Shown piece by piece: positions 10,131-20,946 of a stretch of 64,000 nucleotides of DNA. Source of the DNA: Rhynchospora pubera. Its lineage: Eukaryota; Streptophyta; Magnoliopsida; Poales; Cyperaceae. The notes under the pieces are model-generated. The model did no database searches. It was not told the DNA's origin and was given only the letters and a program-made list of their open reading frames with translations. How positions within the stretch are numbered: position 1 is the stretch's first letter; every line of letters starts with the position of its first letter. Made by a program: the position numbers and the translations under genes. The DNA is taken from NCBI GenBank assembly GCA_028095005.1, contig CM051459.1:14928699-14992698 (forward strand). Direction: 5' to 3'.

Positions 10131-11188
10131 TCTTTCACCTTTTTGATATTGTATAAAAAAATTCAAAGTTTTTCAATTATTGGTGTGCGTTACATTTACA
10201 TATAAAAGTATATATGAATTATATCTTGTATGCATCATTGCACGCATGTACAATAAATAGTATATATTTTTTTTTCCCTTTGACCTTCTTTGTTATAGTG
10301 AGAACTAAAGACTATCTTGATGTCTTTAATACACGAATTACTTCTGAGCATTTTTTAAAAAAATTAATAAATTTAATTTTAATTCTAAATTTCTAAAAAT
10401 ATACAAGTACTTGTAAGAATTTAGAATCGTTTTATTTTTACAATATCACAACGAGATAAATTTTATTTTTTCACAAAATATTATGGCTTAATTATCTTAA
10501 AGGACTGGTAATTTTAAAATTAGATCTAATTAAGAGATGGATTTAAATTTCATATCCTAAATCTTGAAGGGTCGGATATACGAACCATCTGTGGGTCGAG
10601 ATTTTTATAACACGATTGTTTTAATTACAAAACTTTGTTTGTTATTTCTAAGATTTAGTTAATTTTTTTGTATTATTAGATAAATGATGTGATGCTAGTA
10701 CGTTGAACATATTTTGTATATACAAAAAATTGCTAACTTCGATTGATTGTTGTGATTTCAAGTTTTTTTTTTAAAATATCGAACGACTACACTAAGGTCT
10801 AGTTGCATAACTTCCTATGTCTATAAGTTAGTTAATATATAAATTGTTTGATAATAAATACAGATTTGTTATATACATTCGAATATTCGCGTGAAGAATT
10901 ATTATTACTTAATAATACGTACAGAGTTTTTTTAAAAAAAAAACAAGAAAGAGAAAAAGAGGCCGGAATGTAATTTTTCTTTCCAATGGCAAGAAATAAA
11001 AAAAAACTAATAAAATGATAAAATAATACAATTAGCCCCACGTCCCAACTCCCAACTCCCAATCCGCTAAAACACCTATTTCTATCTCTGGAGCCCAAAC
11101 CTCGCGATCCAAAACACACCCAAATTAATACACTCTTCCAACTTCCAATAGTTCAAAAAGGGAAAGAGCGAGAGAGAAAAAAAAAGGA
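10131..11188. other. AT-rich upstream region of the ABA receptor gene
   Basis: No coding signal is present. Poly(A)/poly(T) runs are frequent. The last ~60 bp before the ATG at 11189 are purine-rich (AAAGAGCGAGAGAG) and probably form the 5' UTR. I could not pick one convincing TATA box. Confidence 0.5.
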
Positions 11189-11809
11189 ATGGAAGAAGCA
11201 ACAGCAGCTCAAGCCTCAGAACCTTCTCCGCCCGTACAGCAACCTCCCGTCGGCCTAACTCCGGCCGATTTCGCCTCCCTGGGCCCCACCATCGACGCCT
11301 ACCACACCTACCAGGTGGGTCCGGGCCGATGCTCCTCGCTCCTTTCACAGCGGATCCGATCTCCGTCCAGCTTCGTGTGGTCCTTCGTGCGCCGCTTCGA
11401 CTGCCCTCAGATCTACAAGCACTTCATCCGGAACTGCTCGATCAAAGGCGGAGGTGGGGTCCAGGTCGGATGCTTAAGAGAGCTCAGCGTCATCTCTGGT
11501 CTTCCAGCGAGCACAAGCACCGAGAGGTTGGATGTGTTAGACGAGGAGAGAAAGATCGCTGGGTTCACCATCATAGGCGGAGAGCATCGGTTGCAAAACT
11601 ACAGAAGCGTAACGACTGTGAATCAGTTCGAAGAAGGAGGCGAGATCTGGACCGTTGTTTTGGAATCGTACGTGGTGGATGTGCCGGAGGGAAATAGCGA
11701 GGAGGATACCAGGCTCTTTGCTGACACAGTCATCAAATTGAATCTCCAGAAGCTCAAGTCTTTGGCTGAGGCTGAGGCTGCTGCGGCGGCTCCGGGTGCA
11801 GATTCCTGA
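11189..11809 (+). CDS. PYL1: PYR1/PYL1-type abscisic acid receptor
   Basis: This intronless gene encodes 206 aa of the START/Bet v 1 fold. It is a soluble cytosolic and nuclear receptor that binds ABA and then inhibits clade A PP2C phosphatases, releasing SnRK2 kinases. The gate loop SGLPA is at residues 103-107 and the latch HRL at 133-135. The ABA-carboxylate lysine is K77 in IYKHF (K59 of PYR1). STERLD (110-115) and the C-terminal helix with FADTVIKLNLQKL (177-189) are intact. The sequence matches the dimeric PYR1/PYL1 subfamily better than the monomeric PYL4-10 types. The ATG at 11189 is chosen because it gives a normal acidic, Pro-rich N-terminal tail and is preceded by a purine-rich leader. 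The C-terminus ends in an Ala/Glu-rich tail. PYR1 versus PYL1 cannot be settled from sequence alone. Confidence 0.95.
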   Translation: MEEATAAQASEPSPPVQQPPVGLTPADFASLGPTIDAYHTYQVGPGRCSSLLSQRIRSPSSFVWSFVRRFDCPQIYKHFIRNCSIKGGGGVQVGCLRELSVISGLPASTSTERLDVLDEERKIAGFTIIGGEHRLQNYRSVTTVNQFEEGGEIWTVVLESYVVDVPEGNSEEDTRLFADTVIKLNLQKLKSLAEAEAAAAAPGADS

Positions 11810-13204
11810 TTCTTTCAGGGGGGTAAAGGTAAACTTTCTTTGGGGTTTTTTATTCTGGTTTTTGTTTTGGTTTCAGAAATTCAGGAGGCCCGCTAAATGC
11901 ATGGTTTCTGATTTCCTGGATTGGATATTTGGATTTGCTTGCTGTCATTAGACTGGATGTAGAATCGATTGTACTGGGAGTGAAATCAGTAAAGTGTAAT
12001 TTTTGTGGGATTCTTCTTTTACATTTTACCCCTTTCTGTAATACATAATTTTTAGTCCGGGGGAAATGTAATAATGTGGTGGAAAATGGAAGGAAAAAAG
12101 TCTATGGAACTTCCACCTTTTCCTTTTTGGGTCAAGCATTTTCCTTTTTGGGGGAGAATTGTAAAATTGTGATTCTCTATTTAGGACTATTGATTATTCG
12201 CTGTTATTTTTCCCTTCTCAGAAAATTATTGCAACTTTATTTATTTTTTTTCATGTATTGAGGGTCTAGAATGTTCTTTTCAGAAAATAATTTTTAAGGT
12301 GTGAATAATTTAGAGTCTATCAATTCAATACTTTTACTCAACTACCAAACTGGTTGTCACTTGTCAGTGTCTTCTTATCCTTTTCTGGGGATATCCTCAA
12401 CTAATCGCAATAAAAAAGTGCGATTGATAATTAAAAATTCTATGGAACAAGTCCCTAGATTATTGAAAATTTATAAAACTGCTTATCCTTTTCTAGGGAT
12501 ATCATCAATTACCAAATTGCCGATCCAATTCCTATTTAAAATTGAACGTGTTAGATCTCGTGAATTTTCAAGAATTTTGTAAGATATGTTTCACTCAAAT
12601 ATCATGAAGACCTTAGTAAACTCACAATTTTATTGGGCTAGTTCCTTTATGAAAAAGGAAAGGTCTTACATAATGGTCCAAAATAACTAACTAGACTGTT
12701 TGATTGTTTGCGGCCACAAATGAGATCAGTAAGAAATTAAATGCAGCATGGTTTCTGTTGTAGCTGGCATAAGGGCTAGCAAGACATCATCCCACATACT
12801 ATTTTTTGTAAGTTGTGATGCAAGCAGTTAGAATTTAGATTGAATTGTTATTTCTTACAATGCAAGGATAGTGGCTAAAGTTCAATAAAACGACAAGGTA
12901 TAATTGATTAATAATGAAATAATTTCATCAAAGCCACCTAACCATGTCGCCATAACAGTTGACTATCTGATAGTGCCTTCTCCTTTTGAACATTACATTT
13001 AGAAAAGATAAATGGCCATGTCCATGATTATTGGAGGAATAAAAACCAGAGATAAGAACTAAACTAGATAATTACAACAATTACAATTTATTAAGGTGAC
13101 ATGTTTTGTGTGAAAAAAAAAAGCAGAGTTCAAAATTGTACAAGTTCAATGGGATATTAAAAATTAAAAATGGAGACTTCAACTCTGCGGGGCTGTATTT
13201 TTCA
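11810..13204. other. 3' flank of the ABA receptor; no gene seen
   Basis: The 3' UTR probably covers the first ~250 bp. A ~30-bp motif (CTTATCCTTTTCTGGGGATA) is repeated at about 12375 and 12483. Otherwise this is AT-rich sequence without a supportable gene. Confidence 0.5.
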
Positions 13205-13360
13205 GGGGCCGTTTGGATCGCTTAGGAATAAGAAGAATACTTTATTCTAGGCGGAAAACATTGGGAAGTGTGTAACTTTGTGAAGAATTTGGATAGTTAG
13301 AAATAAATTTCCGTCTAGGAAGAAGCTATTCTTCTTATTCCTAAGCGATCGAAACGGTCC
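13205..13360. mobile_element. Tourist-like MITE, copy 2
   Basis: The ends are GGGGCCGTTTGGATCGCTTAG and CTAAGCGATCGAAACGGTCC in inverse. The family core GTAACTTTGTGAAGAATTTGG is present. The target duplication is unclear. It is closest to copy 5 at 19293. Confidence 0.8.
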
Positions 13361-14296
13361 GAGAATAGTTGGTGAAAGAATATGAAATTGTGGAGGCATA
13401 GTTGTCGAATAAAAGTTGTGAAAAAAAAACATATTTTTTTGTAGTAAATATGAAATGAATTTTTGCAGTAAAACCTCTCTTTTTCTACATTTTGACGCTT
13501 TTCTGTTCTACCTTCTACTATTTTATAGTATAGGTGACGTTGGCACGTTGCGGAATAGTGGCATTTTCAAAATTACAAAATAGGTCTAACATCACTACGT
13601 CACCCTTCGGTCCGTTCCATTCCATGATATAAAATCTGTTGAACACTGAGCCAAATAGTATGAAATCGAAGCATATTTTCTTTTTCATTTTTTTATAATT
13701 CCACAATTTTGTTGAACATCCTTTTCTTTTTTTGATAAATGGAAACTAAATAAGCAAAAGCACACAACCTTATAGTTTTGAGCCGGTTGAAAACGAAAAA
13801 TCCCGAATGTTAAATAGAGAGCATAGTCCCACTTAAGTCGTGTTTGATATTAGGGGGATTGCATGATATGAAAATTTTAAAACAAGAATTTGCATAATTG
13901 AAAGCATCAAAACAATAGCTCGTTATTTTTATATTAGTTCGTTACTTCTTTTGTTTCATTTAAATACTTCTAAAATATTCATAGACCTCAAATCGGGAAA
14001 ATGTTTCAAGTGCAATCTAACTATATATGTTTCATTGTTTTTATGACTTCTATAGGATCCGATTTGGAAATATTAGTCCTAAATGGGTTAGAAAAACTAG
14101 TCAACGGAACTCTCCATGAAAAATGTCATGCATTGATCAAAGATATCACATGCATATCTATGAAATTATATTCATCCGAGCATGTTTTTTACGGTTAACT
14201 GGGATCTGAAGCCCATTGTAGAGATCTTTTTTTTTAAAAAAAAAAAGAAAAGAAAAGCATGAATATATATGAACACCAACATTTTGGATTAATATA
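13361..14296. other. Intergenic, no feature recognised
   Basis: AT-rich sequence with homopolymer runs. The small open frames look accidental. Confidence 0.4.
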
Positions 14297-14429
14297 GGCT
14301 CCGTTTGGATGGAAGCAAGAACAAGAAAATAGTTTCTTTCTACTCCCAAATTTATTATAAACAATTCAAACTCTTCATAAAGTTACACACTTCTCAATAC
14401 TTCTTATTCCCACACCATCCAAACGGAGC
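14297..14429. mobile_element. Tourist-like MITE, copy 3
   Basis: The ends are GGCTCCGTTTGGATGG and CCATCCAAACGGAGC. The core is in the opposite orientation to copies 1 and 2 (CAAACTCTTCATAAAGTTAC). A 3-bp target duplication ATA flanks it (14294-14296 and 14430-14432). Confidence 0.85.
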
Positions 14430-14580
14430 ATAGTGTAACTATCATCTCTTTTTTTTTAGTGGTATCAGTGTAATTGGGGTGCATCATATCTGATTTTGTT
14501 TGAAAGTTTCTCTTATGTCCTGAGCATCCACCAAACAACCTCTTTCCTCCAGACCTTTTTTTTTTCTTTATTACAACATG

Positions 14581-14581
14581 C

Positions 14582-14671
<90 letters not shown>
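14581..14671. repeat. Microsatellite (GT)n(TA)n
   Basis: A short GT run is followed by about 40 TA units. Confidence 0.95.
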
Positions 14672-14674
<3 letters not shown>

Positions 14675-15109
14675 TTGAGATTTTATTCTTTTTGATTCAC
14701 CGTAAATTATAATTTCTTTTATTCATTATATTCCTCTAGGCCGGCTTTGTAAGAATTTTCCAATAGCAGTCATCATCAGATCCAATAAATAAAAGATTCG
14801 GAATTTGGCCAATTGGCTCTTGAGATGACTCAAAGAACATTTTTATATACATAGGAATATAACTCTAGAGGAAGCCTGCCCCGCTTTCAGTTAGTGGTAT
14901 TCCACCAGCCAATAGAATTGGTTCTCTGGCAAATCCATTAATTAACACAAAAGCATTATAACTTCTTGAAATAATGATGGTCGCGCGCATAGCATTGTAT
15001 CATTCTACTAATCATTATGTTATATATCTAACATGTAGTTGTTTTAGATTTTTGACAAAACGACGGTAAATTTTACATGAAAGATGACACAATTTACTGT
15101 AACCTTCTT

Positions 15110-16557
15110 GGGCCATGTTTGGTTGGCTGAAGTTAGTTCTACCCTTACGTTAGAGCTCTAACTTTCTAACTTCGCGCAACCAAACATCTTCCCGTTAGAG
15201 CGGGTTAGCGCTACCTTCGCTCAAACTTTCTAACGCAGCAAAAACCTGAGTTAGAGTCGCTGTGCATCCTTGATCAAATAAAATATTCAAAAGAAATGGA
15301 TGGAAATGAATAAAAAATAGGTACCGAAGAGAGAGAAAGCATTTATTTACCAAACCACCTGTTGTCCCCTTCTGCTTATCACTGTTCAAAGGAGAAAGAA
15401 ACTTGCTCCTTCCTTCTTAGATCTACCAAGATGTAGAGAGAAATCGAAGAAACCGATCATATAATCTTGCTCCTTGGATTACGACGATTGCAACGATACC
15501 CAACGTGTAGTTTGCGCATCCTCTTTTAGCGAACTGAATTTTTGAAGCCACACCCGAGCTTGATCATAGCCTCATAGGAGAAAAGAGTAGAGACGAAGCT
15601 GAAGGGTTCAAAAAATAAGCATTGTGTACTGATCTTTCTTGGTGATGGTATATTAACCTGGATATCTTTCTCCTTCTAATTTGAATTTTAATTTATTGTG
15701 AACTGACCCTCTGTGGTTGTCACAAACGGTGGTATTTGTTTGTAATTCTTTTGATTATCTATTAATTGTTTGCTTATTGTGATTAGTAATTTATTGGATC
15801 GGTGGGTACGTATGTTGATGAGAAAATTACTGCTACCAATTATTAGTTGCTTATCCTTCTATTCTGAACAAGGCTTGGGCACTGTCTTATGGGTTGCAAG
15901 CTCGTGGGCATTTCTTTTCATCTGATAGTATATATGGAAATGAAATCCAGTCCCGCGCGGGACCGTGCAGCGCAGGAATCACAGTCGTATGATTTAATCT
16001 CAATGGCAAAGGGAGCCCCATGCATGTAACCAGATTGATAGGTCCGAACCGTTCAGATCAGATCGGACGGTTCGTAGGCTGCGCTGGATGGAAATATCAT
16101 GCATATCAAAATTAAAATTTGTTGCAAAAAAATAAAAAGCTGAAAAGCAAGCGGAAATGTGTATAATACTTATAAAATTATTATTGGAAATCAAATCAAA
16201 ATTTGTTTGATATTTGTGCATCACTATAATTATTATAATATTATTATTGGGAAACAACTAAAAAATTTGTTTGATATTTGTGCATCAATTTCGGTCAAAA
16301 TTATTAAGCACCTCTGACGTGGAATATAAAATAAATAATAATCAAAGGCAATGTAGTTGTTAAAAAAAGAAATTAAAATGATATTTTATTTATTCCCTCC
16401 ATCTCTAACCTCAACATGCTACACCAAACATCATTTTCTAACCTCAAGTTTGTACTATTTTTTCACATCTTCTAACTTCACTACCCTCCACCTTTAACTT
16501 TAAATCCTCAAACTTCAACCTCTAACTCTTCTAACTTCACCTCCAACCAAACATACC
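15110..16557. mobile_element. PIF/Harbinger-like non-autonomous element, 1.45 kb
   Basis: The left end GGGCCATGTTTGGTTGG and the right end CCAACCAAACATACC are imperfect inverted repeats that extend through a GAAGTTAG motif. A 3-bp duplication CTT flanks it (15107-15109, 16558-16560). The interior has several GTTAGAG/CTCTAAC motifs in both orientations near each end. It also has a higher-GC middle (about 15490-15600), which could be captured gene sequence but which I cannot identify. No transposase frame is present. Confidence 0.7.
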
Positions 16558-16879
16558 CTTGGTGGGATAGGAAACGAGATTGTCTAAGTTCACATGAGAA
16601 CGAAAAAAGAGGTGAAGAGTAAGAAGAGATACAATAGAACATAAGAAAATTATTCTTTTATGTTTGGTTGGCCTCGTCTTCGTTATACATTATTTGACAA
16701 AACTAAATATAATATTTATTAACCTTTAGATTCTAATAAATATTCAACCAAAATTACTAAACAAGAATGGTTTAAAATTTTCTTTTTTTTTCTTCTCTCC
16801 TAACCCAAACAAGTTGACAATGCTTTATTTTAATTTTTTTTAATGAATTTTGGAATCGTGTTAAGTATTATACTGGTAC

Positions 16880-17538
16880 CAGGGGCGAAGGCACATTTTG
16901 ATTGGTGGGTCCAGGGACTCACCTTGGAAAAGAAATGTACTTAGAGTAGGACTTGTATGTAAATAAAAAAAAATTATATGGACCCATCTAAAAAATTCAG
17001 AAGACCCATCTTAGAAAATCAAAAATTGATTTGTTTCCTCCTTCTCCGACTTGCTTGTTTGCCTTCTCCCGTCTCCGTCGTGAAGGAACTAGCGAGTAGC
17101 GAACGAACATTTCACTTGTGGCAACAACATCTGTCGAACGGGTATTCTCAGCAATCAATCTTATTAAGACAAAACTTAGAAATAGAATGAGAGATAGTTG
17201 GATGAATGATTGTCTTGTAACATATATAGAAAGAGATGTGTTCAATGAAATTTCTAATGAACCTATTATGTAAAATTATCAGAAAAAGAAAACTCGTTAT
17301 AGATTTTTACTTTATTGATTGCCTTGAATTATTATTTTGGATATTTGATATGTTATTTTTTTTGTGTTGTTGTTATAGATTTATTCGATTTCTGATGAAT
17401 TTTTTTTTAGTTACATTATTTTAGAATTGTTTGTTTGAAAAATATTGTTATACTATATCTATATTAGACGTCGTAATATATATAATTTTTTTAAAAAAAT
17501 TATGGACCCTCTTTACATAAAATCCTAGCTACGCCCTG
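16880..17538. mobile_element. hAT transposon, internally deleted, perfect 8-bp TSD
   Basis: The element starts CAGGGGCGAAG and ends CTAGCTACGCCCTG, the inverted ends usual for the plant hAT group that carries TTF-type transposases. ACTGGTAC is duplicated exactly on both sides (16872-16879 and 17539-17546). It keeps only the last part of the transposase (next entry). The same end type recurs in the MITE at 45140-45379. Confidence 0.9.
17121..17273 (+). pseudogene. hAT transposase C-terminus (dimerisation domain remnant)
   Basis: The frame reads ATTSVERVFSAINLIKTKLR and then an NDCLVTYIERDVF block before the stop TAA at 17271. This is the conserved C-terminal dimerisation block of hAT transposases. 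The catalytic part is deleted upstream, so it is a remnant. Confidence 0.85.
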
Positions 17539-17622
17539 ACTGGTACGAATATGAATCAAAACTCAAAAGGAAAGAAAAAAAAATAGAACTTTAAAGTTCA
17601 AGGGTTCAATTTCACTATAGAC

Positions 17623-17752
17623 TTTTTTTTTTTTTTTTTTGAAAAAAGTAGCTTTTTCACAGCTACCTGCTTCATTATAGAAACAAAAGCATAACGTTTT
17701 ACAGACTAAACACTCTCAAAATTACACTCCAAATCAACCATGCAAAAGCTCA
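17623..17752 (-). mobile_element. Dead-on-arrival LINE tail with poly(A) and TSD
   Basis: The plus strand shows a run of 18 T, then about 110 bp of unidentified sequence. It is flanked by AATTTCACTATAGAC (17608-17622) and AATTTCACCATAGAC (17753-17767), a 15-bp target duplication with one mismatch. This is the mark of a severely 5'-truncated LINE-mobilised insertion on the minus strand. Confidence 0.7.
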
Positions 17753-17767
17753 AATTTCACCATAGAC

Positions 17768-18597
17768 TATATGGACCCTACCTTAATTATGAAAACTGTC
17801 CTCTACGGCACCACCTCTTGTCCGGCCTCGAAGGAAAACATTTCGATTGCTTCAATAATACATTTTCTCATTTGGAAACGATCGAGTAGATTCTTTACCG
17901 TTTCTGGATATTAATTTATTCGAAATTAAGTCCCTTGTATTAATTAACGGAAGTTTCAATCATAGAATTGCAAATCTTTCTTTGTGCTCAACCTTGTTTA
18001 TAGGTGAATCAATATTTCATGTTCCGTGACATAATTAAAAAAAATGAAGCTCCATCCAACCTTTATATTTCTAGAAATATGCCTCTTGATCACATGATTA
18101 TTTTTTTTTCTTTGATCGTAGTCTCCAAAAGGAGACCTGCATTCATAAAATTTATGCCAAAAAAATTTCATGATTAACTATTTAGAAATATTTTAAATTA
18201 TGATATACTGCGCGGTCAGGAAATATAAGTATTTAGAGATATCGAATAATATGTAGTTGTCAACATAAATTACATAGTAGAAGACGAATAATAACTGGAG
18301 AAACAAGCAGGAAGACACAATAGTTAATTTTTCGCGATGCCGGTTTTTGGAAATTTTCTGAGGGCATGTTTCACCTCTTGATCTTTAAGAGCACGTTCTT
18401 TTTTTTTTCTTTCGAAAAATATAGGGTCAAGACCCAAATTTATCATATTTTTTTTTTTAAAAAAAAACCTCATTTGTGATTTTAGCTTTTTGCTAATTAA
18501 AAATTGAAAAAAAATAGAAAACTAATTTGAAATAGAAAACTATCCAAATTTTTCAATAAGAGACATCATCTTTTAAGTTTCAATTTTTAAAACTTAA
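17768..18597. other. Intergenic, no feature recognised
   Basis: AT-rich sequence with poly(A)/(T) runs and no supportable gene. Confidence 0.4.
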
Positions 18598-18745
18598 GAT
18601 TGTGTTTGGATGAGTGAGGGAATAAGAAAATAGTTTCTTCCTACTCTCAAATTTATTATAAACAATCCAAACTCTTCACAAAGTTACACACTTTCCAATA
18701 CTTCTTTCCTTATTCCTCTTATTCCCACACGATCCAAACGGAGCC
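18598..18745. mobile_element. Tourist-like MITE, copy 4
   Basis: The right end CGATCCAAACGGAGCC is well preserved; the left end is worn (GATTGTGTTTGGATG). The core CAAACTCTTCACAAAGTTAC is present. A 3-bp duplication TAA flanks it (18595-18597, 18746-18748), the classic PIF/Harbinger target. Confidence 0.8.
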
Positions 18746-19292
18746 TAAAAGTTAAGGTACACCAATTCATAAGCAAATTTGGTGTAGCGCGGCCATTCGA
18801 ATCCTTCAAAATCAATCCAATAGTTCTCTCATTTCTCTCGATTGTTTTTATAACAAATACAACTCGTTCAATTGGTTCTAAAAGATCTAGATTGTTGCGC
18901 TATACGATGTAGCACAGCACCATATTTTGAGTTGCGCCCACTCGGCCAATCCTCAAGGTTTAAGGCACCAAGCTGATCTAACTTCAACCCCACACAAAAT
19001 TCTCGAACATCTTTTGCGCAAAAATGACAAAGTACAGAATAAAAGGCAATCCCCCCCCCCCCCCCCTGTTTTCTTGTCTCTTTGTACCAGTTCAAAACTT
19101 TTCCGTGCACGCGTTGCAATCATATCCCGGGAGGCGCTTGTTACCATTAAAGATCATGTAGAAGTGGAAGAGCATAATGTATTGCGTACTGAATAATGTC
19201 TCTTAAGTAAATTATCTCTTAAATTAGAGCGTAGGAATTTGAGATAAGTTGAGTAACAAAATATTTTCTGTAAGGAATTTTACGTTATTATA
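18746..19292. other. Unassigned stretch with a C16-18 tract
   Basis: The part 18890-19190 has a higher GC content than its surroundings and a long C run near 19050-19067. Several short frames overlap without resembling a known protein. It could be a degraded gene or element fragment. Confidence 0.35.
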
Positions 19293-19449
19293 GGGGCCGT
19301 TTGGATCTCTTAGAAATAAGAGGAATAGTCTATTTTTAGACGAAAAACATCGAGAAATATGTAACTTTGTGAAAAATTTGAATGATTAGAAATAAATTTT
19401 CGTCTATAAAAAAACTATTTCTCTTATTTCTAAGCGATCCAAACGGCCC
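19293..19449. mobile_element. Tourist-like MITE, copy 5
   Basis: The ends are GGGGCCGTTTGGATC and GATCCAAACGGCCC with the core GTAACTTTGTGAAAAATTTG. An ATA duplication flanks it (19290-19292, 19450-19452). Confidence 0.85.
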
Positions 19450-20946
19450 ATAGTTTATAATGGGTCACTAATAAACTTAATTTTCAATGCGATGGGGAAT
19501 GTGTTGCTTTCTGACAGTTCAGAGGAGAAAGTGTCACCTTGATTATGATCTGAATCAAGTTGGCCAAGTTGCACCCATTATTTGCATGTAAAGCGATTTA
19601 TAAGAAAATAAAGAATGGTAGCGAAAAGATGCGTGTGCTCCTTTTTCCTTTTTTATTTTTTAGAAAATGACCCCGATTAGATGAGAGTTATTTGCTTCAG
19701 TATCTTCATAAATTACTTGAAAAATATCAATTACTAATGATTACATTGATAATTTTAATTAATATGATCAATGGATAAACTCAGCATGACTTATAAGTAC
19801 GTATGTCTATAATAATACAATTGCTAAAAAAATTCAGAAAAAGATACCGAATAATTAACATTTTTTTTAGAAGTAGATAATTTAATTAATTAAAATATTT
19901 AAAGATTCAGATAGGCCCAAAATATTCAGAATGGAGGCTCTATGGTCTGCATAGGTTCAGCTTTTCTGTTATGGTGAGGTATTGTGCATGACCGGTGTCA
20001 CAACTCTTAACAATATCCCTACGAGCAATCGAAGTGCAAAAGTAAAAACAGCACGATCAGTATGGTAAAATTGAAATCAGGTCACCCTGGTCGTCTGATC
20101 AAGATTTAATGGACAAGAAGAGCGCCGTGCATGTAACAGATTGATAGGCCCGTAAAAAGTGAACTTTCCGATCAAGATCAGACGTCTAAGGCGCTACACC
20201 AGGTGTCGCGCGACACCAAAATCGGGTAAGCAGAAGAACCTGACAGGTCGCCAAGCTCTCTGTCAATGTAACGTAGACACGTGTACATCACGAGGTATGC
20301 ACGACATTCCTTGTATTTCTTACAGGCCGAGTCAAAAAAGTCGACTTAGGGGCTTGGGCCTGGGGAAACAATGGGGATAAACGAAAATAAATTTCATGTG
20401 GCATTCAGCATTCTCTATTTTCATAACCATTTTCCGGTTCGAGAAAATTTTATTTCAAAAAAGTGCAACCTTATTCTTGAAACACATCTCCTCTAGTATT
20501 TGTCGCTTCCATGATGCCGTAAAATATTTTTCTACTTGCAGATAATGAGTCCATTGCGAAATGCCTAATTTTCTATACTTTCTGGCCTTTGATGTTTTCA
20601 CAAAATTAAATAAATCGAACAAAATGGACAGAATAGAACGGAAACCAAAGAAAAAACAACTGAATTTTTAAATGCTGGGTTCATCCCACGTCCCTTGCAC
20701 AAGTAGTACCAGAGAAATTGCAGAGTAATCAGTGAAGAGTTTGGATAACCATTTATGAAATCACATTATTTAGTCATTTTGGAATCCAATGAATTAGAAG
20801 GAGAAAGAGGAACAGTGCTCGACATAAACAGCCCTCTAGTTCCACCCAATCAACACTGTCATTCCTTAACTAAAGGAAATTTAAGTGAAACAAACAGGCT
20901 ATTTACTGACATTAATTCACCAACAGACCTGAAACCAAGAATATAA
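19450..20946. other. Intergenic upstream of the BOU 3' end
   Basis: Mostly AT-rich. A perfect 16-bp palindrome GGTGTCGCGCGACACC lies at 20202-20217 in a GC-richer patch (20100-20360). No gene is recognised. The last ~200 bp may be BOU 3' UTR. Confidence 0.4.

Noticed and set aside
11329..11697. 122-aa plus-strand frame within the ABA receptor
   Set aside because: Out-of-frame shadow of the PYL1 coding sequence.
14496..14678. 60-aa frame ending in (YI)n
   Set aside because: Translation of the (TA)n microsatellite.
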